NCBI RefSeq assembly: GCF_025961315.1
Contig: NZ_JAOQNK010000001.1
Coordinates: 3,534,001 to 3,598,000, forward strand
DNA: 64,000 nt
Direction of reading: 5' to 3'
Source: Sphingobacterium kitahiroshimense
GTDB lineage: Bacteria; Bacteroidota; Bacteroidia; Sphingobacteriales; Sphingobacteriaceae
Part shown: positions 18,907 to 28,700 of the stretch, piece by piece
How the letters are laid out: every line of letters starts with the position of its first letter
Position numbering within the stretch: position 1 is the first letter of the stretch
The notes under the pieces: model-generated
Told to the model about the DNA's origin: nothing
The model's database searches: none
The model's input: only the letters and a program-made list of their open reading frames with translations
Made by a program: the position numbers and the translations under genes

Positions 18907-18943
18907 AAAATAGCGTTTATATGGATGTATAAACGCTATTTTT
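18907..18943 (+). terminator. Terminator after the DUF4112 gene
   Basis: Stem AAAATAGCGTTTATA / TATAAACGCTATTTT (15 bp), loop TGGATG. Its T tail overlaps the next promoter element. Confidence 0.8.
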
Positions 18944-18944
18944 G
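18937..18944 (+). promoter_or_regulatory. Promoter -7 element overlapping the terminator tail
   Basis: TATTTTTG fits TAnnTTTG and sits inside the right arm and T tract of the preceding terminator, 20 nt before the ATG at 18964. Confidence 0.45.
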
Positions 18945-18963
18945 TATACACAATTTCTTAAAA

Positions 18964-19332
18964 ATGAATAAAAAAAGAATTTTTGCTTTAGTAATCATTT
19001 TCATTGTTATTGCAGCAATATGGACAAATCCGAAAAAGGAACAACATGAACTTGTTGTGAAGGAAAAAGCCGAATATTTATTAAAAAATCAATTAGGTAA
19101 AAAAGAACAGAGCTTATTTGATATCGGCATGCAGTTATTCGGAAATAATGCAGTCGAAGATTTTGTTTCGAAAAACGTTCTCGTTGAAAACTTCTATCTT
19201 TTTTCATTAACAAAAATTAAATGGCAAGGTAAGGAGAACCCCATAGGTGTCGGTGCTTTTGGAAAAATATGGTTAAGCCCTAAGATTGACGAAAAAGCGA
19301 CCGAAATAATCGATGCTATAAAGAACAATTAA
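18964..19332 (+). CDS. Small membrane-anchored protein, possibly DUF4359
   Basis: 122 residues from MNKKRIFALVIIFIVIAAIWTNP. One N-terminal membrane anchor, then a soluble domain ending WLSPKIDEKATEIIDAIKNN. The TNP just after the anchor and the following helix resemble DUF4359 proteins. That identification is tentative. An in-frame ATG at 18925 exists, but it lies inside the preceding terminator loop, so 18964 is preferred. The gap to the pseudouridine synthase gene is 6 nt. Function unknown. Confidence 0.65.
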   Translation: MNKKRIFALVIIFIVIAAIWTNPKKEQHELVVKEKAEYLLKNQLGKKEQSLFDIGMQLFGNNAVEDFVSKNVLVENFYLFSLTKIKWQGKENPIGVGAFGKIWLSPKIDEKATEIIDAIKNN

Positions 19333-19338
19333 TCCAAC

Positions 19339-20028
19339 ATGTTAGAAATATTATATCAAGACGAAAATATCATTGCGATTAATAAACCACATGGTTTACT
19401 TGTACACCGTTCATCTATCGCGCGCGATGCTTCCGAATTTGCCCTTCAGCTCTTGCGTGATCAAATTAATCAAACGGTATACCCTTCACATCGCCTTGAT
19501 CGAAAAACAGCTGGAATCCTCTTATTCTCTTTAAATAAGGATATGGATAAGGAATTGCAGCAGTTATTTCAGAACCAACAGGTCGATAAAAAATATCTAG
19601 CGATATTACGTGGCCATGCGCCCGAAGAGATGCACATTGACTATCCCCTGAAAAAAGATAACGGGGTAATACAGGAAGCACAAACCGATTTCAAAACAAT
19701 CGCTCATACAGAACTTCCTTTTCCTTCAGGAAAATTTCCAACATCTCGTTATAGCTTAGTTGAAGCAAATCCTACAACAGGAAGGATGCATCAGTTAAGA
19801 AAGCACTTCGCACACATCTTCCACCCGATTATAGGTGATCGCCCTCATGGTTGTAATAAACAAAACAAGTTTTGGAAAGAGCATTTTGAAATGGACACCA
19901 TGATGTTGCATGCCTCTGAAATAACATTTAAGCATCCCAAAACACAAAATAATATCATCATCAACGCAGGACTACAACCGGAATTTAAACGTGTCCTCGA
20001 GATCTTAAACATGGAGAACTCAATATGA
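19339..20028 (+). CDS. truC: RluA-family pseudouridine synthase (TruC-like)
   Basis: 229 residues. The catalytic block HRLDRKTAGILLFSL (about residues 51-65) holds the nucleophilic Asp of the RluA family. LYQDENIIAINKPHGLLVHRS is the conserved N-terminal strand and PTTGRMHQLRKHFAHI the RNA-binding motif. Length and the GDRPHGCNKQNKFWKEHF block resemble TruC, which modifies U65 of tRNA. An rRNA target cannot be excluded. It has no S4 domain. Overlaps the next gene by 4 nt (ATGA). Confidence 0.85.
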   Translation: MLEILYQDENIIAINKPHGLLVHRSSIARDASEFALQLLRDQINQTVYPSHRLDRKTAGILLFSLNKDMDKELQQLFQNQQVDKKYLAILRGHAPEEMHIDYPLKKDNGVIQEAQTDFKTIAHTELPFPSGKFPTSRYSLVEANPTTGRMHQLRKHFAHIFHPIIGDRPHGCNKQNKFWKEHFEMDTMMLHASEITFKHPKTQNNIIINAGLQPEFKRVLEILNMENSI

Positions 20029-20843
20029 AGAATATCATACTGGATTTTTTTCTAACCATCACCGGTATCAGTGCCGCGTCAGGGTTAGTACATCAAAATA
20101 ATCACCTTTTTCTAATCGCTGATAACAGTCAATACTTGTACGACTTTGGACTAAATGACCGACTTCTAACAAGAATTCAACTTGACAAAAACACATCAGA
20201 TCTAGAGAATATAGCGAAAGCTAGAAAACCAGATTTTGAATCCATAACTTTCGATCAGGATAAATATTATATTTATGGTTCAGGATCAACGCCAAACCGT
20301 AACCTTCGCATTACCTACCAAAAAGAGGTTCTAACCGAAGATTTTTCCAAAATATATCATCGCTTACAGCAGAAATTTCTAGTCGATCAGGACAATTTTA
20401 ATATTGAAGGTGTTATTCATACGGAAGATGAGATTTGGTTATTCAATAGAGGTAATGGTCAAAAAGCTCAAAACGGAATCTTCAAAATCAACAAGTTCAA
20501 CACTGAAAAATCCAGTTTTGATGCGATCAAATTACCGCTCATAGATCAAGTACAAGCAGGTTTTACCGATGCCATTCTGGTTGGTGACTTCGTTTATTTC
20601 ATTGCTGCGGCCGAAGCATCAAACTCAACTTATTTAGATGGGGAAATTGCGGGCACAATACTTGGAAAATTTAATCGTAAAAATTCTCAAAGTATTGAAA
20701 CTATCCGTATTCCGGGAAAGCACAAATTTGAAGGCATTACCTTAAAAGAGCAATCAGAAGATCAGATCACTTTTTTTCTTTGCGAAGATAAAGATGATGA
20801 TAAAATGGAAACCACGATTTATTCTTTGACAATCGATCAGTAA
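20025..20843 (+). CDS. DUF6929-type predicted beta-propeller protein
   Basis: 272 residues, no clear cleavable signal peptide although the first 20 residues are fairly hydrophobic. Repeated short blocks such as LFLIADNSQYLYDF, YYIYGSGSTPNRN, DEIWLFNRGNGQ and DFVYFIAAAEAS suggest strands of a propeller. The family is found in Bacteroidota and I do not know a tested function. Coupled to truC by the ATGA overlap. Confidence 0.65.
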   Translation: MKNIILDFFLTITGISAASGLVHQNNHLFLIADNSQYLYDFGLNDRLLTRIQLDKNTSDLENIAKARKPDFESITFDQDKYYIYGSGSTPNRNLRITYQKEVLTEDFSKIYHRLQQKFLVDQDNFNIEGVIHTEDEIWLFNRGNGQKAQNGIFKINKFNTEKSSFDAIKLPLIDQVQAGFTDAILVGDFVYFIAAAEASNSTYLDGEIAGTILGKFNRKNSQSIETIRIPGKHKFEGITLKEQSEDQITFFLCEDKDDDKMETTIYSLTIDQ

Positions 20844-20892
20844 ATCGATTGCATAAATGCTAATCTTTAGGCTAAAATCCATGTTTATTTTG

Positions 20893-20900
20893 TAAATTTG
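20893..20900 (+). promoter_or_regulatory. gcvT promoter -7 element
   Basis: TAAATTTG, 24 nt before the gcvT ATG. Predicted leader about 18 nt. Confidence 0.55.
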
Positions 20901-20924
20901 TAAATAAATAAAACTTATCGTATT

Positions 20925-22007
20925 ATGATCAAAAATACTGCCCTTACGGATACGCATATCGCTTTAGGAGCGAAAATGGTACCTTTTGCAGGTTTCAATA
21001 TGCCTGTTCAATATTCGGGCATCAATGATGAACACGAAACTGTTCGTACAGGTGTAGGTGTGTTTGACGTTAGTCACATGGGCGAATTCATTCTAAAAGG
21101 AGAAAAAGCGCTAGACCTTATTCAGATGGTGTCTTCAAATGACGCATCTAAATTATATGATGGTAAAATACAGTATGGTTATCTTCCAAATGAAACTGGG
21201 GGGATAGTAGATGACTTTTTAACTTACCGCATCGACGAAAACACATATTTCTTAGTTGTCAATGCTTCTAATATAGAGAAGGATTGGAACTGGATTTCCA
21301 AATACAATAGTTTTGGAGTTGATATGAAAAATATTTCGGACGAAACTTCACTATTTGCGGTACAAGGGCCTAAAGCAGCTGATGCTTTACAATCTTTGAC
21401 AGATATTGAACTAGCATCTATGGAATACTACTCTTTTGCTAAAGGTACCTTTGCTGGAGTAGAAAATGTGCTGGTATCAGCTACAGGTTATACTGGTGCT
21501 GGTGGTTTTGAAATCTATGTTGCTAACGAAGATGCTCAAAAAGTTTGGGATGCTATATTTGAAGCTGGAGCAGCTTACGGTATTAAACCAATCGGTTTAG
21601 GCGCGCGTGATACGCTTCGTTTAGAAATGGGCTTCTGCTTATATGGCAATGATATTGATGATACAACTTCTCCTTTAGAAGGCGGTTTAGGATGGGTAAC
21701 AAAATTCACGAAGGAATTTGTTAACTCGGCGAATCTAAAAGCGGAAAAAGAAGCTGGTATCAAGAAAAAACTAGTAGGATTTGAAATGATTGACCGTGGT
21801 ATTGCACGTCATGATTACGAAATCGTAGATGCTGAAGGAAACAAAATTGGTCGTGTAACTTCAGGAACACAATCTCCAACATTGAAAAAATCAATCGGTT
21901 TAGGCTATGTAGATAATGCTTTCGCTAAAGAAGGCACTGAAATCTTCATCAGTATCCGTAACCAAAGTATAAAAGCAAAAGTGGTAAAACCACCATTTGT
22001 TAAGTAA
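20925..22007 (+). CDS. gcvT: Aminomethyltransferase, T-protein of glycine cleavage
   Basis: 360 residues. GcvT releases ammonia from the aminomethyl-lipoyl H-protein and gives 5,10-methylene-THF. Signatures are [25 protein letters not shown] with FDVSHMGEF at the N terminus, and the folate-site region around [12 protein letters not shown]. The [21 protein letters not shown] block is standard. It has its own promoter and a GNRA-capped terminator and lies far from gcvP, so the two are regulated separately. Cytosolic. Confidence 0.97.
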   Translation: MIKNTALTDTHIALGAKMVPFAGFNMPVQYSGINDEHETVRTGVGVFDVSHMGEFILKGEKALDLIQMVSSNDASKLYDGKIQYGYLPNETGGIVDDFLTYRIDENTYFLVVNASNIEKDWNWISKYNSFGVDMKNISDETSLFAVQGPKAADALQSLTDIELASMEYYSFAKGTFAGVENVLVSATGYTGAGGFEIYVANEDAQKVWDAIFEAGAAYGIKPIGLGARDTLRLEMGFCLYGNDIDDTTSPLEGGLGWVTKFTKEFVNSANLKAEKEAGIKKKLVGFEMIDRGIARHDYEIVDAEGNKIGRVTSGTQSPTLKKSIGLGYVDNAFAKEGTEIFISIRNQSIKAKVVKPPFVK

Positions 22008-22011
22008 TAAT

Positions 22012-22047
22012 AAAAAGGGGGCAATTGAAAAATTAGCCCCCCTTTTT
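22012..22047. terminator. Bidirectional terminator after gcvT
   Basis: GGGGGC / GCCCCC stem extended by an inner AATT/AATT helix closed by a GAAA tetraloop, with A and T tracts outside. It lies between convergent genes. Confidence 0.85.
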
Positions 22048-22267
22048 ATTGCTTGTTCTTTTCTAATCTTCTTCGCTCTTCCTCTTTCTTTAAATCAATC
22101 CTAACTTTCTTAATAAGTACACGTTTAAAGAAAATAAAGACGACCAATAGCGCGATCGAAATACCACAGACTAAAATGTTTCCTGCTTCATAAGACTTAT
22201 AGCCATAATAAACTGCACCTACTATCAGTAAGTTGATTAGAATATTTAAAATAAAATTTTTTGTCAT
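22046..22267 (-). CDS. Small membrane protein, unknown
   Basis: 73 residues if the second Met (MTKNFILNILINLLI) is the start. That Met is preferred because it falls 4 nt after the stop of the upstream gene, while the first possible Met overlaps it. Two membrane segments (about 4-20 and 26-46) and a very charged tail, KKEEERRRLEKNKQ. No family recognised. Confidence 0.65.
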   Translation of the reverse strand: MTKNFILNILINLLIVGAVYYGYKSYEAGNILVCGISIALLVVFIFFKRVLIKKVRIDLKKEEERRRLEKNKQ

Positions 22268-22271
22268 AAGA

Positions 22272-22562
22272 TTACTTTTTAGCAATTACCTTCTCCCTAA
22301 ATTTGAAGAAATAAAATAGACCCGCTACTATATTGAAAAATATAATAAATAAAGCCAAGAGCATCCGCTCTGTATTTGAAATTCGACCAGAAAAAATGAT
22401 TTCTCTCAGTACCAATACGACCCAGATTAAAGAGAGTAACAAAGATATACTAAAGAGAATAGGAAAAATTTCAAAATAAAAGAATTTTGATATTATTGAA
22501 ATGCAATAAAAAGCAAGACTAAACAAAAAAGCTTGTTTAGTCTGATACTCTAAGTTTTTCAT
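22272..22562 (-). CDS. Small membrane protein, unknown
   Basis: 96 residues with three or four hydrophobic segments (about 8-26, 30-52, 66-86) rich in Phe, Ile and Leu, and a basic end (KFREKVIAKK). No family recognised. It is followed within 4 nt by the gene at 22046, so the pair probably makes two interacting or co-regulated membrane proteins. Confidence 0.65.
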   Translation of the reverse strand: MKNLEYQTKQAFLFSLAFYCISIISKFFYFEIFPILFSISLLLSLIWVVLVLREIIFSGRISNTERMLLALFIIFFNIVAGLFYFFKFREKVIAKK

Positions 22563-22638
22563 TAAATACGATTGTTTATTGTAAACCTATTCGGTTATTG
22601 ATTATCGATATGAAAAGTATAACCTTGATGGATGTATA

Positions 22639-22953
22639 TTAATAAACATCAATCTCAGGATCGATCTCCTCTTTCCAAGCAAGGATTCCGCCTTTTAAAT
22701 TTGCTAAATTATCAAAACCTTGTTGCTCTAACATCATTACTGCTTGCGCAGAACGTTTTCCTGAACGGCATTGTACCACGACAGGTTTATCTTTAGCGAT
22801 TTTATCTACTTCAATTAAGATTCCAGATAAAGGAATATTCAATCCTCCTAAATTAGAAACCTCATATTCAAATGATTCACGAACATCAATTAATTGAAAA
22901 TCTTCGCCATTATCAATTTTTGATTTAAGCTCTTCTACTGTTACTTCTTTCAT
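22639..22953 (-). CDS. Single-domain rhodanese-like protein
   Basis: 104 residues covering one rhodanese fold. The N-terminal LIDVRESFEYE and the active-site loop VVQCRSGKRSAQA, with the catalytic Cys at about residue 62, suggest a working sulphurtransferase that carries a persulphide. Cytosolic. It has its own TATATTTG promoter. The acceptor is not known. Confidence 0.9.
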   Translation of the reverse strand: MKEVTVEELKSKIDNGEDFQLIDVRESFEYEVSNLGGLNIPLSGILIEVDKIAKDKPVVVQCRSGKRSAQAVMMLEQQGFDNLANLKGGILAWKEEIDPEIDVY

Positions 22954-22971
22954 GATGATTACTATTTATAT

Positions 22972-22979
22972 CAAATATA
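22972..22979 (-). promoter_or_regulatory. Rhodanese gene promoter -7 element
   Basis: TATATTTG on the minus strand, 18 bp upstream of the rhodanese ATG. Confidence 0.5.
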
Positions 22980-23003
22980 CTACTTAATTACGAAAATAAA
23001 CCG

Positions 23004-23501
23004 TTAAAGCGTGAGGTCTTTTTGCATAACATAATCATCCAAAATATAACCATAATAAGGGATGTCAACAACTTCCGTTACAACAAAACTCTGCTTTAAA
23101 TAAAAATGATAAGCCGGATTACCCCGATTTACATTTAGCTCTAAAAGCTTTAAATCTCTTGATTTAGCCAGATCAGCTACAAAATTTAAGAACTTCGTTC
23201 CATAACCTTTTCCCTTATCTTCAGCTAACAGATAAAGTTTTTCTATTCTCAAAATCGATTGTTCCTTATTTTGAACAGCAACAAATCCTTTGGGTACAGC
23301 ACCTTCATACAGTAAATAAAAATCTTGACCACTGTCCATTAAAGCCTGAATAGCATCAACAGTGTAATTTTTATTCAACATAAAATCAATTTGTTCTTGC
23401 GTTAGAATAGCAGGATAAGTTTCATTATAACTTTGCTGTCCAATTTTACTAATAAATGCCGCTTCATCTTTTCCTGCGGATTTAATAATTACTGCGCTCA
23501 T
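23004..23501 (-). CDS. GNAT family N-acetyltransferase
   Basis: 165 residues from MSAVIIKSAGKDEAAFI. The acetyl-CoA loop is LYLLAEDKGKGYGTKFLNFV, a version of the Q/RxxGxG/A motif. LELNVNRGNPAYHFYLKQSF is the typical C-terminal motif B. Acceptor unknown. A Met 7 codons earlier is in frame, but the chosen ATG forms an ATGA overlap with the upstream stop, which is the usual coupling. Confidence 0.88.
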   Translation of the reverse strand: MSAVIIKSAGKDEAAFISKIGQQSYNETYPAILTQEQIDFMLNKNYTVDAIQALMDSGQDFYLLYEGAVPKGFVAVQNKEQSILRIEKLYLLAEDKGKGYGTKFLNFVADLAKSRDLKLLELNVNRGNPAYHFYLKQSFVVTEVVDIPYYGYILDDYVMQKDLTL

Positions 23502-24067
23502 AATTTTTCTGTCAATAAACAATATTTTGGTGATGAAAATTCTAACCTAAAAAAACCATCTTGAATTGTTCTAAAGTGATTTTCTCCAATCGCTTGCAAA
23601 CCACTTGTCTCCAAGTCATTCAGTACAGACCCTATAAAAAGCTCATCCCCAGCAGGCATCCATTTCTCAAATCCCGATTGAACAAAGATAGTTCTCGTTT
23701 CGTGATGCAACCATACAATATCAATCATTGGTGCAAAATATTCCAATACTGTCTGATCAAATCCAGATCCTAATATATTTACAGCTTTGTACCCCTCCTC
23801 AATAAGATAACTCAAAGCACTGGCTATAAAATTTTTTTCATAAATAACAGCCTTTACATGCTCCTGCGGGAAATCCATGAGCCCCGGAGTGAAGATGATA
23901 TCTACCTTATAGGCCTGAGAAGTAACAGCTTCATAAGAGTTGACATCCGTAACGATCGTTGGAGACCATTCTAAAAGCTGTCCAACCAACTCTTTGTCAA
24001 TACTATAAATATCCGTTATCAGTAGTGCCGGCTCTTGCCTTTCTCGAACAATATGATGTGACGACAT
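23498..24067 (-). CDS. Degenerate thiamine-pyrophosphokinase-like protein
   Basis: 189 residues. The opening MSSHHIVRERQEPALLI and the later GQLLEWSPTIV resemble, as I recall, Bacteroidota thiamine diphosphokinases. The catalytic acidic motifs expected in that family (a GDFDS-type and a DKTD-type block) are missing: the equivalent positions read VDIIFTPGLMDFP and later residues with no DxTD. So this is either a paralogue that lost kinase activity or a protein with another role. It overlaps the GNAT gene by 4 nt and lies 5 nt after the M20 gene. Confidence 0.45.
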   Translation of the reverse strand: MSSHHIVRERQEPALLITDIYSIDKELVGQLLEWSPTIVTDVNSYEAVTSQAYKVDIIFTPGLMDFPQEHVKAVIYEKNFIASALSYLIEEGYKAVNILGSGFDQTVLEYFAPMIDIVWLHHETRTIFVQSGFEKWMPAGDELFIGSVLNDLETSGLQAIGENHFRTIQDGFFRLEFSSPKYCLLTEKL

Positions 24068-24072
24068 AGACT

Positions 24073-25263
24073 TTACTGACCTAAACGTCTTAATGTCATA
24101 TAAGCCATAAGACCAATGCTCAATTGTAATGCATCCTCATCAATATCAAAAGATGACGTATGAACAGCAGACTGGATACCCTTCGACTTATTTCCTGTCC
24201 CTAAACGGTAGAAGCAGGCATTTACTTCCTGCGAGTAATAGGAAAAATCTTCTGCCGCAGGCCAAAGATCTAAATCTAAAACATTTTCTTTACCGAGATA
24301 TTCTTCAGCATAACCTCTTGCTGCTTTTGTCAGTTCAGGATTGTTAATTAGGAACGGGTATCCTTTACGTACATCAAAATCACAAACCGCACCCATACTC
24401 TCTGCAATACCTGTTGCCATTTTAACCATCTTTTCATGAGCCTCAGCGCGCCAATCTTCATCAAACGTACGAAAGGTTCCTTCAAGATAAACTTCGTCAG
24501 GAACGATGTTTGTAGCTCCATTTGCAATGATCTTTCCGAAAGAAAGAACTGTAGGGGTTCTTGGGTCGGCAAATCGGCTCGCAATCTGTTGCAGTGCCGT
24601 TATGATATGCGCTGTGATAACAATTGGATCAATATTTTGATGCGGATGGGCACCGTGACCTCCTTTACCTTTTACTGTCACAAAAAGTTCATCACAAGAA
24701 GCCATATACTTCCCCTCTCTAAAGCCAACTTTACCTGCCTCAATAAAAGGCATAACATGTTGACCTATAATGGCTGAAGGAATAGGATTTTCTAAAACTC
24801 CTTCTTTAATCATGAGGGATGCTCCACCCGGAAGACGTTCTTCTCCTGGTTGGAAAATCAATTTTACAACTCCTCCAAATTCCGATTTCAATGCGTGCAG
24901 TATTTTGGCCACACCTAACAAAGATGAGGTATGCACATCATGTCCACAGGCATGCATGACACCTGGATTTTGAGAACCGTAAGTCCTGCCTTCCACTTCT
25001 TGGATAGGCAAAGCGTCCATATCAGCGCGTAAAGCAATCACTTCATCAGAAACGATGTCACCCGTTAAATAGGCAACTACACCCGTATCAGCCATTTCTT
25101 CAAAGGGAATTCCAATAGCATTCAAAACAGACTTGACATATGCCGAAGTACTGTACTCTTCAAAAGAAAGTTCAGGGTGCTGATGAAGATGTCTCCTCAT
25201 TTGAACTGTTTCTTGAAAAAACTGTTGGGCTAAGGCATTAACTTTATCTTTAATACTTGCCAT
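24073..25263 (-). CDS. M20 family amidohydrolase (N-acyl amino acid / peptidase type)
   Basis: 396 residues from MASIKDKVNALAQQFF. The family splits acyl or aminoacyl amides with a two-metal site. Visible are RRHLHQHPELSFEE, ALRADMDALP, MHACGHDVHTSSLLG (first metal His-Asp), FQPGEE (the catalytic and metal Glu pair) and IGQHVMP. The Met eight codons earlier in the same frame would overlap the SPOR gene, so 25263 is chosen. Substrate unknown (hippurate, acyl-amino acid or indoleacetyl conjugates are typical). Cytosolic, part of the secA-SPOR-M20 run. Confidence 0.92.
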   Translation of the reverse strand: MASIKDKVNALAQQFFQETVQMRRHLHQHPELSFEEYSTSAYVKSVLNAIGIPFEEMADTGVVAYLTGDIVSDEVIALRADMDALPIQEVEGRTYGSQNPGVMHACGHDVHTSSLLGVAKILHALKSEFGGVVKLIFQPGEERLPGGASLMIKEGVLENPIPSAIIGQHVMPFIEAGKVGFREGKYMASCDELFVTVKGKGGHGAHPHQNIDPIVITAHIITALQQIASRFADPRTPTVLSFGKIIANGATNIVPDEVYLEGTFRTFDEDWRAEAHEKMVKMATGIAESMGAVCDFDVRKGYPFLINNPELTKAARGYAEEYLGKENVLDLDLWPAAEDFSYYSQEVNACFYRLGTGNKSKGIQSAVHTSSFDIDEDALQLSIGLMAYMTLRRLGQ

Positions 25264-25273
25264 TTTAATAAGA

Positions 25274-25732
25274 TTATTGGTAAACAAAAACGTTTTCAGA
25301 GAATACGAAGACGTTCTTAAATTGTTGACGCAGCAAATTCATAAAATTATTTGCTTCAGATCGACTCCTAAAATCTCCTACTTTAACCCTATAATTAGGT
25401 TCATCGTAATTAATATAGGTATCAATATCTTTATACATATTTCTAAATCGCGCCTGCTCTGAGAAAGCACTGTTACGATCACTGCCTGCAAATATCTGAA
25501 CCCTAAAACCACGAACCGTAGTACGCGTAGCCGCGCTTCTTACAGTCGGTTTAGTTGGTACAGCAACAGGTTTGCTTTCGACAGGATTGATACCCATATT
25601 TGCCCTAACGTGTTGTAATAGCGTAATTAATGTATCTTTTACGACAACTACATTTTCATTTTGTTGCGCCTTTACTTTCGAAAAAGTAAAAGCAACTAAA
25701 GCAAAAACAACTATCAATCCTCTCTTAAGCAT
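25274..25732 (-). CDS. Secreted SPOR-domain protein
   Basis: 152 residues. Signal peptide MLKRGLIVVFALVAFTFSKVKAQ, a linker rich in Pro/Val/Thr, and a C-terminal SPOR domain (about 75-150, VRGFRVQIFAGSDRNSAF and YRVKVGDFRSRSEANNFMNLL). SPOR domains bind denuded glycan strands, so it may sit at sites of wall remodelling. Lies 24 nt downstream of secA and 10 nt before the M20 gene. Confidence 0.85.
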   Translation of the reverse strand: MLKRGLIVVFALVAFTFSKVKAQQNENVVVVKDTLITLLQHVRANMGINPVESKPVAVPTKPTVRSAATRTTVRGFRVQIFAGSDRNSAFSEQARFRNMYKDIDTYINYDEPNYRVKVGDFRSRSEANNFMNLLRQQFKNVFVFSENVFVYQ

Positions 25733-25756
25733 TATTATATTTTTTTAAAACACTGC

Positions 25757-28700
25757 CTAGCTATTAACGCCGTGACAGTTTTTGTATTTCTTACCAGAAC
25801 CACAAGGACAGTCATCATTGCGGCCAATTGCATTTTCATTGCGGATAGGCTGTGTAGGGCCCAAATCACGGGTATCTACATCCTCAGCACTTACTCCAAT
25901 TGGAGATTCCAGCTCTGCTTTTGTCGCTTTAACCTGTACCGGAGCAGCTTGAACAGAACGTTCTGGAACACTTTGCATATTTTGTCCAGGGATCTCACCT
26001 TTAAAGATAAAGCTTACAATATCCTTATTCATGGTCGCCAGCATCGACTTAAATAAGTTGAATGCTTCCATTTTATAGATAATGATCGGATCCTTTTGTT
26101 CGTAAACAGCATTCTGAACAGATTGTTTTAAGTCATCCATTTCACGTAAATGCTCTTTCCAAGCTTCATCAATTAATGCTAAAACAATACCTTTTTCAAA
26201 AGATTTGAAAACTTCTCTTCCTTCTGTTTCTATTGCTTTCTTCAAATTTGTAGCAACTTGAATGCCACGAAGACCATCGGAGAAAGGAATAACAACATTT
26301 TCGACAACATTACCACGCTCTTCAAATACATTTTGCAATACTGGCATCGTATGTGCCGCTACCGTATTTAATTTAGTGTGGTACGCATTGATTATCTGAT
26401 CAAACAAACGATCTGTTAACGCTTCGATCTTTAGACTTGTGAATTCTTCTTCCGAAATCTCTGGATTTACAGCAAATATACGGATTACTTCAATTTGAAA
26501 ATCTTCATATGAACCGCCTTCTTTAGCATCAACAACAATTTCTTCAACAACATCAAAAATCATATTGTTCAAATCGACGTCTAAACGTTCTCCGAACAAT
26601 GCATTCTTACGCTTTGTGTATATAACTGTACGCTGTGAGTTCATCACATCATCATACTCCAATAAACGCTTACGAATACCAAAGTTGTTTTCTTCTACTT
26701 TACGCTGTGCTCTTTCGATTGACTTTGTCAACATACTATGTTGCATCACTTCACCTTCTTCAACACCCATTTTAACCATGATGTTAGAGATACGCTCAGA
26801 AGCGAAAAGACGCATTAAGTTGTCTTCCAAAGAAACAAAGAACTGCGATGATCCCGGATCCCCTTGTCGACCAGCACGACCACGTAACTGACGGTCAACA
26901 CGACGAGATTCGTGACGTTCTGTACCGATGATCGCTAAACCACCTGCAGCTTTCACCTCATCTGTTAATTTAATATCCGTACCACGACCAGCCATGTTTG
27001 TCGCAATAGTTACCTGTCCAGGTTGACCTGCTTCCGCAACAATATCGGCCTCTTTTTGGTGTAATTTTGCATTTAAGACATTATGCTTTACCTTACGTAA
27101 TTGAAGCATACGGCTTAATAATTCAGAGATCTCAACAGAAGTTGTACCGACCAACACAGGTCTTCCCGCTTCAGTTAACTTTTGGATTTCTTCCGCAACG
27201 GCATTATATTTTTCACGAGCAGTACGGTAAATAAAATCTTGACGGTCATCACGTAAAGCAACGCGGTTTGTAGGAATTTCTACAACGTCCAATTTATATA
27301 TTTCCCAAAGCTCACCAGCCTCAGTAGAAGCTGTACCCGTCATACCCGCAAGTTTGTGGTACATACGGAAGTAATTTTGTAAGGTAATCGTTGCATATGT
27401 CTGTGTAGCATCTTCTACTTTCACATTTTCTTTTGCTTCGATTGCCTGGTGTAATCCATCAGAGTAACGGCGACCATCCATGATACGTCCTGTTTGCTCA
27501 TCTACTATTTTTACTTTTCCTTCGTCAACAATATATTCAACATCATTTTCAAATAAAGTATATGCCTTCAATAATTGATTGATTGAATGAATACGCTCTG
27601 CTTTGATAGAATAATCACGTAATAACTCCTCTTTACGAGCAGCTTTCTCCTCTAAAGGAATATCTGCTTTTTCGATATCCGCAATTTCAGAACCTACATC
27701 TGGCAAGATAAAGAATGAAGGATCTTCTCCCGAAGCAGTAATAAGCTCAATACCTTTTTCCGTTAATTCTACTTGATTATTTTTTTCATCAATTACAAAA
27801 AACAATTCAGCATCAGCTTTAGGCATATTTTTATTCTGCTCTTGCATATAGTAGTTTTCCACTTTTTGCAAAATCTGACGGTGATTATCCTCACTTAAGT
27901 ATTTGATCAAAGCTTTATTTTTCGGCAAACCGCGATAAGCTCTAAATAATGCTAAACCACCTTTTTCTGGATCGATATCTCCAGCTTTAACTGCTTTCTT
28001 AGCTTCATTCAAAACCGTATTGATATATGCTTTTTGTGCATTTACCAAACGTTCGATACGTGGTTTTAATTGGTAAAACTCATGTTGATCACCACGTGGG
28101 ATAGGACCTGAAATAATCAATGGCGTACGCGCATCATCAATTAAAACTGAATCGACCTCATCCACCATTGCAAAATGTAACTTACCCTGTACCAAAGCAT
28201 CGGGTGTCTGCGTCATGTTATCACGCAAATAATCGAAACCAAATTCATTATTCGTACCGTAAACAATATCTGAAGCATAAGCTTTACGTCTTTGCGGCGA
28301 GTTTGGTTGGTGTTTATCAATACAATCTACGCTCAATCCATGAAATTCAAAGAGTGGTGCATTCCACTCCGAGTCACGACGTGCCAAATAATCATTCACT
28401 GTAACAATATGCACACCATTACCAGCTAATGCATTTAAATAAGTAGGAAGGGTTCCAACTAATGTTTTACCCTCACCAGTTGCCATTTGTGCAATTTTAC
28501 CCTGATGCAAAACAACACCACCAATTAATTGCACATCATAATGCACCATGTTCCAAGTTACTTCAGTTCCTGCAGCTAACCATACATTTTTCCAAGTTGC
28601 CTGATTTCCTTCAATAACCACATTTTGCTTTTGCGCAGCAAGTTCTCTATCAAAATCTGTCGCAGTAACGACTAATTGTTTATTTTCTGCCAAACGTCTT

